A stretch of 64,000 nucleotides of DNA from Antedon mediterranea (Eukaryota; Echinodermata; Crinoidea; Comatulida; Antedonidae), in the NCBI RefSeq assembly GCF_964355755.1, contig NC_092673.1:1617001-1681000 (forward strand), in the 5' to 3' direction. Both the position numbers and the translations under genes were made by a program. Below, in pieces: positions 12,061 to 25,100 of this stretch. Below the pieces are notes generated by a model, which made no database searches, was not told the origin of the DNA, and worked only from the letters and a program-made list of their open reading frames with translations. Each line of letters starts with the position of its first letter. Position 1 is the first letter of the stretch.

Positions 12061-13106
12061 CAGAAAGAAATTTAATTTTAAAATGTATATGATTAAATTT
12101 CATAATTAATTAGTATACAAAATAGAACAATTCATAGAGTTTACTCCGCAATTTCCATATTCACAATATTTATAGTCTAAAAATATTGTAATAATATTTT
12201 AATATTTATATATAAAAACACAGCAGGCAAAGAATATTAGGCATATAATGAAAATACTAAAATATAATAATATATAATAACAGTAGTATAATATAAAGTA
12301 GAATAATAATTTTTTTTAAACCTGAATGTGCCTATACTATCAATTATTATTCGTGTAACATTAATAAATTATTAAAAAATAATAATAACAAAACAAATCT
12401 GTTTTACCATGACATCGATAATTTGCATAATGTTGGCTTACTAATTTAAACATTTAATTAATTTTATCTAAAGAAAACTAATTCAAAATCAATTATACGG
12501 CCTGTCGCACAGTGCACCATGGATTTAATATTAAATTGATAAAATTGATTTATGATTAATAATAATATCAATAATTAATTAAACATGCCATGACATATCA
12601 TCATCATCATTATCTGTTGTCCGAAGATACAATAAACAATTTACTTTAATTCATATATTGTTATAGAATATACTGTGTTATTGCGTTTAGTTATGGCTGT
12701 CGCGTTATTACTCTAGAGATAGAGTACTTTTTTTTATATGAGCAGACAAATGAGCCCACTTTCCCGGAAGTGAAAACTCCAGTGGTATTTTATTATTCTA
12801 ATTTAGTCCAATCATTTGTTTTAAATTACGAAAGAGCTCATCGATGCAAGCACTATCAAACATTTGAAATTAAACAATGATAATATCAAAATCGGAAGAT
12901 TAGTCTCGTCCGGTGGCTTTGGTTTCGATAGAAGAGCCTATTTATACATGCAAATGATTTTGAACAAGTAGTGAGCGGCCAAATAAATTATTCAAATTAG
13001 ACCAAAGTAATTGTGACGTCACGATAGGAACAACAAGTGTGTATGTACGAATGTGTCTCTGCCGAGCAGCTCCGCGGTCGCTCGCTAATATTAACCGAAA
13101 TTCGAA
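12061..13106. promoter_or_regulatory. Shared upstream region of ENTPD and ARID5-like genes
   Basis: The two genes diverge from here. Most of it is very AT-rich; the part at 12760-13106 is less so and ends in the ARID5 leader. No TATA box that I would trust. Confidence 0.45.
13014..13021. promoter_or_regulatory. CRE palindrome TGACGTCA upstream of ARID5-like start
   Basis: Perfect palindrome 86 bp before the ARID5-like ATG, mirrored by the one at 11987 on the ENTPD side. Confidence 0.45.
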
Positions 13107-16100
13107 ATGGACAAATATAATGTAGAAGTAAGTACAGTATTTCATTTTTTAGTAGTTAAATCTTGAATATATATAGTACAATAGTGTGATATTAGTTTGA
13201 TTTTAGGAGGTTTTCTTTAGGTGAATTTCAATGATATTATTGATGATGTCCGCGTTCGTCATCGCATAATACCAGCCCAACTGTTGTAATCAAACTTTGC
13301 TATCCAAAGTTGACCTTGTTTTATATGAGCAACAAATTCGAAATGTCCTTGGCAAACTTTATAAATTACTCATTATTTAGTAACTAATTCTGAATTTTAA
13401 ATAATTTAATTAATTTTAATTAATTCTACAGTTTATTGGTTCATCTTGCGGCGAGCACGGTCCATACACATTTTATAAAAGCTTTAAATATTGTAAAGAT
13501 GGCATCTGGAAGGTGTTGAATTTAGGCGAATTCTTTTACGTACGAACGTCCCGCACTGCCCCAATTTGCATCGCAGAGCTTCAGTTATTATGGAATGACA
13601 AGGGAAATGGAAACCAGTTATTGTCAAGTTGTCGACTTTATTATCTCCCAGAGCATATTCCAAATGGAAGGACTCAATTCCATGGACAGGTACAAATATT
13701 TGTAATAAATTATGAAAATACTTTTTTTTTATATATACCACCAGCCAAGTTTCTTCTAAAAACTCCCAACAATTTTTTAAAACTCCCAACAATTTTTTAA
13801 TATGTTTTGTTAAATACAATCAAATATTAATTTAGAAAGCCTCCTTTTTAAATTTGAATGATTATTTTTTTTAAATTTAATAGATGACCTTTGACATTAT
13901 ACCAATTAATGTTTAAATAAACGTCTTTTGAAAGGAGTTAATTTACGATTTATACAGTGTAAATCCTTATAGAGCAATTTCCTGTTGTTTCATACTAGAT
14001 CGACTCAATTTGATGTTTAACAAAGTTCACTTCAATTATATATTCCAATAATTATAAATTGTTTTATTTTCACAGATAAGTTTAAAATTATTTTGTTCTT
14101 CTAAATAAATAATAATTTCTAATTATAAATTCCAATTTTTAAATAATTATATGAAGGAAAATGTATTTGAAGGAATATTTTTATGAGACATTTTTGCTGG
14201 TATAAACTGTAATGATTATTTATATCAATAAGCCCTTACTCATTATTTGTGTTTTTCTTTTAAATTAATCTTGCTTAAATGTGGAATTAGCCATTTCAAT
14301 TGAATTAATTAAATATATGGCATTATTTGACAGCTTATTCTGATATTATAATTAAAAACACCAGTTTTATCAAGTAAACTAAATTTATATTATTATTATG
14401 TATTCTAAATTTTGAAATTTTAATATATGGTAAGTATTTAAACTATTTTATTAGTAAAGTTTAATAATAACTTTTGTTGGTTCGTTTCGACTGTTTAACT
14501 AAAATTTGAGGGATATTAATTGTTGCTGATTGTTAGCACGGTGCGTCATGGTTGTTGAACACTTTGTTAAGACACAGCTTCTACACAATGAACATATACA
14601 ATAGTTTTTTATACTCTCTATTATCATGTTATAACAAATAGGCTTACCTTTCAACAAACATTCCAATATCACTAAGCTACCATACTTCATAATTATCTCT
14701 GTTGAATATTAATAAGGAAATCATAATTATATTAATTAGTTATATTATTTAAATTTTTTTTTAATTGTTGTTTATTTACAACTATATAATATATGAAAAT
14801 AAGATACTTATAAATGATAATTATTATTATGATTCTATTCAAACTTACAGTATATGAAATATTACTTTTATGAAAAAAAAAAAGAGTTTTATACTGGTAT
14901 GGTATTCCAGTAAGAGTTCAATCCTTTCCACATGTTTTTGCTACAGTTATGGTATTGATTGAATCAAGTTTTATTTGAAAAAAAGTGCTAACATGTATTG
15001 AAGATTTATTTATGTTTAATAATAATATAATAATTGATATAATTTTATGTAGAATAAACACAAAAATTACTATTATAAGTATAATTATGAATTAAAATAT
15101 GTTTTAAAATAATTATTTGGAATATTTTTTTAAAAAAACTCCCAATACTGTAAATAAACAACTAAATTAAAATAAAAAACAGTTTAAATATTGTTGATAT
15201 TTTATAATTAATTCAGTTTTAAAACTGGCATTAAATATCTACACCACCATTAGAAAAAACCACAACGTTATTACATTTATTTTATTGAGGTTTCCTTGTT
15301 TAACCTTCGACCCTAAGCATTCTAACGTCATGTTAAAAAAAAACTCTACGCGAAAAATAATTTAATAATAAAAATAAAAGAAACTAAAATAGTTTCTTGA
15401 TTTTTAATTCAAGTATGTGTTTATAATTCATTACCAATACTTTATTATAATTAGTTACTTTAGTGATTTACTTAAATATTGTAAGTGAACTTTCCTGCTG
15501 TGCTTAAGTCAGTTCTACTTGGCAGGGGTGTAGGCTTTCACCTACAGAAACACTTTGCCAGATGTAAATTGGTATACAGTGTATACAACAAAACTTTGAA
15601 ATGGAATATGCTTGTGATTAAAGGTCTTTTGAATTTACTCAACTGAAGATGTATAAGGCCACACCAAATAAATGTCATGTTTCTCGTCCTAAAAAATTGT
15701 GTTTTAATTATAAATTTAAAAACTTTGGCAAACATTGATTTATTTTAATGTTTTTCTTTTGTTCAAAATAATTATATTGATTATTAGTTTTTAAAAATTT
15801 TGTTTTGCCTTCAGTTCATTCTCAGTAATGATATTTCCAACTATTGATTAATTTTAATTACTTAGATACCACTATAGATTCAAATATTGTGTTTTGTCTC
15901 TAAAACCTACTGAAAATTACATTTAAAATATGGCAATACATGTCTTGTATTTTGTAATAAATATTATTTATTACTTTATTGTTCTCAGCTGTTTTTTCTC
16001 CCGTTCACCAAAACCTTTTTGCTCTTTTGATTGTAAATTAATTAATTAAACTCTTAATGTGTAAATGATTAAGACAGTCCCAACAAAACTAAGTTGAATT

Positions 16101-19100
16101 TCCTTCATTTTATTATTACAAAATTACCTCGCTTTCATTTCTTGTACAAACAAACATAAATTATTATAGAATTATTCAGACTTTATTCTTGTTCAATTTA
16201 TTATAATATAAAATACAGTAGTGAGCATACATCATCAGCATTATTAAATATAATATGGTATGGGTGTTGTATTTCATTGTAATATATTTATTTTATTTAT
16301 TTTCTAAAAATATAAAACAAAGTTAAAAACTGTACTTTTTTAAACATTAGAAAAGCTAAAGTTTATTTTTTAATGACCAAAATCAAGATAGACTTTGAAC
16401 GGGTTGTATGATGATAAGGTATATTAATCACAGCTCAACAAATGTACTGTATAGTACAGTAATGGAAAACCTTGAAACAGGTTTTATTTTTTAACAAATA
16501 AAACAAATCTACAATACTACCAACTACCCACATAGTAACCTACAGATCCATCAACACAATAGTAATATTGTTAATAATAAAAAATGAGCTATTCAAATTT
16601 ATTGTTTAAAACAAGATATAGAAGTTAATACATTACAAAGTGAATGGAACAGTTGAACCAGCAATAAGTTGTTACGACTGTGATAATAGATATTTTTTTG
16701 TAACCAACAATTGTTAAGTACGTTTCTCCGATAAACCCTGTTCTTTATTGAAGAATTATACTGATAATTTATCCATGGTTAAATATACACATATATATAC
16801 ATGTGTATATGGTAATAAATATGTTATACAGTATTTTACAACAGTAATTGAAATTAAAATCTTTCATCACTATTAGACATTATAAAATTAATAAAATTTA
16901 GTAAAATAATCAAACATTTAAACAAAATTTATTTTTCACACATAACTTAATTTATTTACATCAAAGTAGAGTAAGTCCATGTTATTTTAAAATTATTTCG
17001 TCCAGTGTACAGTAACAAGTAAATTGTTAAATTGTTAAAATAAAATAATCAATTCATATGAATAAGATTCTAAAATAATTTTTTTTTTACAGTACCATAT
17101 AAGATACAATACATTCAATTTAAATAGAAAGAGATCTTCGTATCGTCATCAATAATATTTCAGAAATAGACCATACAAATTTAAAATTCATTTTTCAAGA
17201 TTGTTAGAATGATAAATAGTGAAACAGCATGAACCTTGGACGGCGTATTAATAAACAGTTTAGCTAGTTAAAAGCCAGATTGGTTCTGATTAAAAGATAC
17301 CAATAGAGAGATTGTTATTAAAGCCTGGCGTGCATTCCATTGTATTTTGTTTATGGCTGCGGATAACGACACTTCCACACTTCCTTCACTTCCACTCATT
17401 ACAGCTTGAGGAAAGTTGATTTTACCGTGAAAGAGTCGGATTAAATTACAAAAAGTAACTTGTTTGAAGAATAAATTTGAAGATAATTTGGAATATACTT
17501 ACATTTTTTTAAGAACAAAAACAAAATTAATATGAAAAGTAAAATAGCTATTATTTAACAAAGAAAAAAAAATTATTTTACTAAAATTATTTTACTGAAA
17601 ATGAACAAATAAAATTTGATAAGATAAAATCATAATGCCTCACTTTTTTAGTTTGTTTTATATTATGGTACTGTATATCAAACATATTTAGTGAACCCTC
17701 TGGTAAAAAATTGAACAAAAATTAATACAAACACGTCTACCATGGTATGGTACTGTAGTACGTTATCTTTTTGCTTTAGCCTTGATAATAATAGCCTCTA
17801 ATTTTTGTTGAAGGATTATAAATTTAATATATAAATTAATATAAAAGTAACATTATTTATATTGGTAATATCTATACATTAACATTTATATTGGTAATAT
17901 CTATACATTAAAATTGAATATTATTTAGCTGATTAATTAAAATTTTGTAATTTTAATATATATTCAAATAAGATTTTTTAATTTGATATAGTTTGACAAA
18001 TTAATTGTTAAATAATAAATTAAAGCATTCTATTTATAGCGCATTACACGTATGTAAATTCTCTTGTATCTGTGTTCACTGCACAATGCAACAATGCTAG
18101 ATATGGTTAGTGATTTTGTACAAAAAAGTAGGTTAATAATTGAAAGAATATTCTATTGGAGGTTATTAGCATGTATTATTAAACAAATTCACAAGTATTT
18201 CTAAGGTAAATTTAGTATCATATTTAAATTTTAATTACTTGTGAGGTTGCTAAATGTCTTAAAAACTTATTTTTTCTTAGTAACACAAAAAAACTGTTGA
18301 ATTCTATAAAAAGCCATGTTGTTTGAACTACAATATTAAGAAAACAATATTTTAATATTTTCAACTTTATTGTTAGTTATTAATAATAATAATACCATTC
18401 AACCAATGCTGCATGTATTAATGTAAATTGTAAGTGATTTCATTCATTAGTAATGTTAAATCAGTACGGTGTATTTTTAGTTTAAAAACAAATGGAATAT
18501 TTCAGATGAATTTAAAGATGACTTGCTTGAATTAGTAGTAATTATTCAGAAATGAACCACTTCCTAAAAAAAATATTTGTGTACATACAACTGGGAGCTG
18601 GCTGTTGTGGTGGTTAACATGCTTGCCTTCCAATCCCAAGGTCCAGGGTTCAATCCAGACCTACTGTAGTGCTACGAATGTAACTAGAGCCTCTTTCTTA
18701 CTCCACTCCCCTAGCCTCAAATGAGACTTACTATAGTTTATACGATCACCGTATAGCTAATTAATCCTGTAATGGCAAGTTAGTTAGTAAAATTAAAAAA
18801 AATAATTTGTAAATTATTAGCATTTATCATGAAATTTACATAATACATGATTGTTATTTTACTGTAAACAACACAATGTACCAATCAATTTACAATAAAT
18901 AATGTACATAATACATTTTAAAATTAAATTGAATTCTTAGTTTTCGCTTCCACAAACAAAACAAAAAACAATCATTGCATTTATTCTGTAAACTTTCTGA
19001 CACATTAACCAATTTGACACATTGTTTAGTATAAAATAACTATTAATTATTTATTATAAGAAAAAGAAAATTAAACCTTTCATTAATGATTATTATTAAT

Positions 19101-22100
19101 TTTTTAATAATTGCTACAGTATCACCTCATGACGCCAAAATGGAAAGCTATTGCACATAGAAAGAAAACTAGATGCATATATCTTAAAAATAATTGATAA
19201 TAAAATAAACAATTTTATCATAATTTATCACAATAAAAATGTTTTTTAATAAACAGTTACAAACTTTTTAAAAAAAAATAAACAGTTACAAACTGTAATA
19301 ATATTTTTGATTATAGTGAATTCTTTTCTCAATATAATTTGAATATTATAATCAGCAACTTGTGACGATATTTGTACTGGTAGAGATGACAGATGTTGAT
19401 TTTAATAATCGGCTGATGCAAAAAACAATAATGAACAAATTGAAATTAATAATTATTAATACATTAATTTAATGATGTTTTAGACAACATAACAATTATG
19501 ATACAATACAAGTAATATTTTATAGTAATATTTTAAAAAGAAATAGCGAGTTGTTGTATTAAGAGGCCTACAGTACAGTAACTCTATAGTTATTATTTTA
19601 TAGTATTTTATATAAATTACTGACAAAATGTCAATGCTCTGAGTATCTTAGTCTGGGTTCCAGACGGAGTTTTGTCTTAATATTAGTTAAAAGATAATAT
19701 TTTGGCACATATGGCGTTTCATACGTATACTACTTGATTTTGGATACTCCGTCTGGGGAAACACGCACAAGTCACATGGTTTGACACCAAGAATTCTTGG
19801 TGCATACGATTATCCGGTTGACTAGTTTCAGCTGCATGCGATTGGCTACTCTCTCGTACACCGTTTAAATATTCATATTTAAGCAACAAATAAGATGATG
19901 CGCATGCGCTATGTTACGTTTAGACAATGTGTACTTGGGTACATTTATGAAAGTTCTGAAGGCTAGAAATTATTTTATATGCCTAGTAGTCTGGTAAACA
20001 TTTGATGGGATCTTTGAAACATGAAAACTCGTCTTGATATATGATAGGCTAGCTTCTCCGCAAATCAAACATTGAATGGATCATTTATTACGCGGAGATA
20101 ATTTTGATTTAATTCCCACCCAGACCCTGTCCTGTTCTGTGTGGTGGTGTAGCCCTGTTGTGTGCCGGTGGTATGTAGGCCTACTTCATTGGCGTTTTAT
20201 TTGGCAGGTCATACGTGCGAGTTGAGTAGGACCTACGAAAGAGGCAAGGCCAAGGACTAAACAATTAATAAACAAAACAACTTGGCATTACTATTTTATA
20301 TTTCAACAGTCTCGATCGTACATTAAGCACTGGTAGGCCTACGTACTCAATCTCTTTCATTTTGAAACAAAATGATCATTGGTTGATTCGAAATCCATAT
20401 TTACATACCGCCCGCCCCATATAGCCAAATACGGTATGATAACCTACGTCATTCTTATCGTATGTTTGCGGTCTGCAAATCGATTTCTATACGTGTTTCA
20501 CAAGTCTGTATTTTCAGACAAAAATCGCGGTCGAAATAAAAACAAATAAATAAAAAAAAAAAGATAATACAGACTTGGGGCAAGTCTATGAGTATCTGTG
20601 TCTGGATCTCAATGGAGATACAAAATAAAATTAAACTTCAAAGCAAAAAGCTAAATTAAAACGATAAAGTAAAATAGCCAGAAAAATTAGTATAGCTTTA
20701 GCAGAGTTATTTAATATAGTTTTATTTTATATATTTACTTTGGTGTTTCACTATGGGCTTGTTTCTGCTGCATAATGCCTAGTCTGGGTTCCATACGGAG
20801 TTTTGTCTTAATATTAGTAAAAAGATAAATATTTTGTATACTACTTGAGCTTGGATTTTGAGACAAAAATCCAAATAAAAACAAGTAAATAGAAAAAAGG
20901 ACAATGAATACAGACTTGGGGCAATTCTACATAATGCATAATAATTCATTATTTTATTATTTATGGTAACGGTATAATCATTAGCTATAACACATCAAAT
21001 TAATTTAAATCTCATTAAGACATCACGCCTTATTCCAACGCAACTTGTGACACATCAGACTCAGTCAGGTAAAAGTGTAGTTTTAGGCCCTGTTCAGACC
21101 CATGGCGTTAGACCGTTTTAGCGTACGACGCTAAAAGAATGTGTGTCTGAACAGTTGGGGATTAGCGTACAACGCGTCGTACAACGGTTGTAGCGTTGTA
21201 GTGGAAAACGGTTGATAGTACCGTTTTAGCGTACGACGCTACTGTAAGTCAACGTTGTATCCAATCAGAACGTTTCCTGGTATGACGCGAAACAAGGTTT
21301 GACCTAGGCTGACATCTTGTATCGTCAATGTGTGAGATGGATTTCAATAACAAAAAGGCCAGAATAAATAAGGCCTAACTACACTACAAATACAACTGTT
21401 ACAAAGGCTACAAACTATTATCAACTGATTACCATTATATTTTCTAACAAATGACATAAATACATGCACCTTGTATTTAAACATAGGGACTACGATCCCA
21501 TCCGCTTTTAGGCCTAGCTAGGCCTAGAGCCATTCACGCATTTCATTCAAGCTAAAAACTAGCGTGGGACATCAAGTCACTCATTCATACAAGGCAGACT
21601 AGACTGGACAAGTTTAATGCTGAAAACCCCCTAACTCCTAAAAAAATCAGTAAACAAACAAGGGGAGCTGTGTCCCTTTTATTAGCAAGTTAAGGGTTAT
21701 TTTCAACCGACTGGACCAAAGAATATATATCTTTTTGACTGGACTGGATAGACTAATCAACAATCTTTTTTTTCTTCATCATTAATTACGAGGCCTGCTT
21801 TATTTTCGTAACAGTCAATAGCCTGGGGAAAATGTTTTTTACTACAAAATAAAAACAATAGAAACAGAAATTATTTGGCTTTACTATATTTTTCTTAAAT
21901 AAATGCTGAGGTATGTTTTATTTACGGCAAGTTTTGTCATAATTGTAGGGCTGAGATCTAGGCCTATATACAGTGGAAATAATGATGAAAACACGTGGGT
22001 AAGAAGAGTACATGAATATGCAACTAGAAACAACCTGGATGACGTACTTCCGTTGTAACGATAATCGTACGCTATGGGTCTGAACACCTCGTTTTTTTCT

Positions 22101-25100
22101 CTGTGGTTTGTAACGTGACCTTGATAGTAACGTTGTACGCTAAAACGGTCTAACGCCATGGGTCTGAACAGGGCCTTAGTTTGGATGTTCACAAGTCATG
22201 TGGTTTTGATTGATGTAATTTCAATTCCAGATGTTATGAACAATGTTAAGACATATAACATCCACTTTCAGATATTTCAACATACTATATGCAGTATTGT
22301 ATGAACATTATATTTCCCTGAACATTCTTTATTTCATGTTTTTATATAAAGTGTTTTTCTTTATTTATGATGTTGCAAAATGTATCAAGTATGTCAAGGT
22401 ATTTTGTATGAAAAATATTTTATAAAGTTAATAATTATTTAAATATAAAAATTAGTTATTTCTTTTTAATGCTCTCACTTTTTTTTCTTACTAGTTGACT
22501 TTCATGAGGTATTGTTGTGGTTGTGTGTATATTTTTTCCTTTTTCCCCATCTTTTTAGAAATATAATTTAAGCAGATATTGGTACGTGACAAAAGCAGTA
22601 GAAAATACTGCAGTAAATTTTAAAAAAGAACAATAACTGTAGAAGTAAAACAGTTTAAATATAAAAAATATGGAGATATAAGAGTAACAAAGCTAATAAA
22701 TATCTTGAATAAAATTTCAATTGAGTTAAAAATGTTTGATCTATAAATGTACCCACCTGTTATAAAAGTCTTCTGTTAATTTGAAGTTTAGTTATTCTCG
22801 CTTGAAGACATTTTAACAAAGTAACTTTTGTTACTCATAGTCTAATATAAACCCACAGCCTATTATAACAAAATGTAAATTTATAGACAGACAAAACATT
22901 GAATTGTGCTGTTGATTTTACTTTGTTATACGCTATATCCTTGGGTTTTGCATTGCCTATAATAAAATATTCATGCTTGCCAATTCAAGTTGAAAGTAAA
23001 AAATAGTAATACCATTTATTTCTCATTTTAAATTCATACTTAATAATAGAATAAAGAGTTATAATAGGGGATTATTATACTGGGGCAAAAAAAGCAACCC
23101 CTAAGAGAGGCAACCCTTAAATTATATATTTTAAAACGAGTATCCTATTGACTATAAACCCATATTTAAGCATATACTTAAATATATTGACCTTAAAATT
23201 AATTGTATTTATTTAATGTATTTTATTACATTTTTTAAATTGGATTTTACACATGTATGTACAGTACATACATTATTAAATATTAAAATATGAATATTCA
23301 TTGGTTACAAATTTAAATATAATACTTAATAGCAGTTTTTTTATATACTACAAACAGTGTAATATTATAATACATATTTACTGTAAATGTATTATAGTAA
23401 TTTATGTATGTATTTTATTATTATTTTCCTTTTATTGATTCATTTATTTACAATGTTTTGTTTGTTCATTTGATTGTTGAGTAACCATTCATTTTACTCG
23501 GAAGTACTTCTAATGATGGACGGAACGTGATGATTGTTTTTTTGGGGAGTTCCGTCAGAAAAGGAAGTTACTAACTTTTAAACCATATGATCGTATTTTA
23601 ACATTTCTAAGTTGAACGGTCTGTCTTACAAATTAGCTCATTTTATTTTTTTATTTTAAACATTATTTATAACTATCAATCATGTACTGTATTGTAAATT
23701 ACTTTCCTAAGCTGAATGGTTTATCTCACAAAATTTCATTTTATTTTTAAACTTCTAAATATATTAAATTATATAAATCCAAAAACAAATTATCGAAAAA
23801 GTGACAATGCTGTGGGTACTAAATCAAAACAATAAAGTAAAATAGCCAGAAAAGTTAGCAGAGCTTTCAGGCAACACTAGCCCTTCATCAGTGCAAGTGA
23901 AAGTTCTTGGACAAAGATAGATAGATAGATAAATGAAATTATATAAATATTTGTATTTGTAAATTTTAAATCATCCTCACGAACGCTGAACGTCTTGCGA
24001 CGTATTTCATATAACAAAAATTCTCCAATCAGAGCGATTATTTGCTTAAGCATACACTTATTTATTTTTCTTTTCATATAATTTTCTATAATTTTTATCA
24101 ATGTTGTTTTGAGTCGTCCTCTTGGTCTCATAGATTTGGATAGAGCTCTTTGCCCTGGGTTATCAGACGAAGATGAAATATAAAATACAAAATTAACAGA
24201 ATGTATAAGCCAACATGTTATTACTATTAAAATTTAAAATACAATAATATTTTAACAAGTTAGATCTTTGATTTTCCACTAATTTTACCCAAAATTAATT
24301 TCTATATTCTATTTGATCTTGGCTAATAAATCTACATACAAGTACTGGGCATAAAATCATGCCAATTCCAAAACAGAGATGCCAACATTTCATTTGAATA
24401 TATCATACATAAAAAAATTAGTTCAGTCAGGATAGAAAAACATTTTTATAATTCAAAGTTTAAAATCATTGGCATGTAATTATTAATTAATGATAAATCT
24501 GGTAATAGCATAATTTATAATTGAATGTGGTATTCATTTATTATCGTCATCCTGGTATTAATCGTAAAAGGTTTGTATGTAGTACCATCAGGCTAATTAA
24601 TTCAACAAGTATATCTGTTCTATCTGACCTTTGAACTTTTTATGGTTGATTTTACAGTATGTTGTAAAAGCCTTCAGGATATAATTATAAAGAATATTTA
24701 ATTTAGGGCAAGATTGGTAAATAACAGTTCATTAGTTTTGTTTCCAATCGTAATAAGTAAAATATTGTTGCATAATTTTGAAAATACTAGTCCAAAAAAT
24801 ATTTATAATATAAATTTAACAGGCATAGATAAATTTATCATAGGATTGTGGATTGTTTAAATGTTGTGTAACACATTTGTTACGATATTTAATAATTTAA
24901 AAATAAAAATTTCAATTTTAAATAGTAAATACTCTTTTTAGCGATTTCTTAAGCGCGTCCATTGTATTTTAAATCTCAATTTTTCACTTCCTGTTTATGA
25001 TTGGTGTTTCCCACCAAACAAAATAATGGAATACCCCAGAATAAATTATCCTGGTAATTATATTTTAACCCTATTTAAAGAATGGAAGAGTCTAGAGTGA

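Noticed and set aside
13513-13800. 95-residue frame starting inside ARID5 exon 2 and running past the donor
   Set aside because: The part after 13689 is intronic; the CAG|GTACAA donor and the conserved continuation in exon 3 (DEVVANHNKVVLKL) give the true structure.
18595-18670. tRNA gene
   Set aside because: Box A and box B are present, but the acceptor stem and anticodon arm do not pair properly and an unrelated SINE-like body follows.
21884-22192. 102-residue frame in the Harbinger-like element, possible transposase
   Set aside because: Begins in the terminal repeat, shows no DDE or DNA-binding motif and is far too short.
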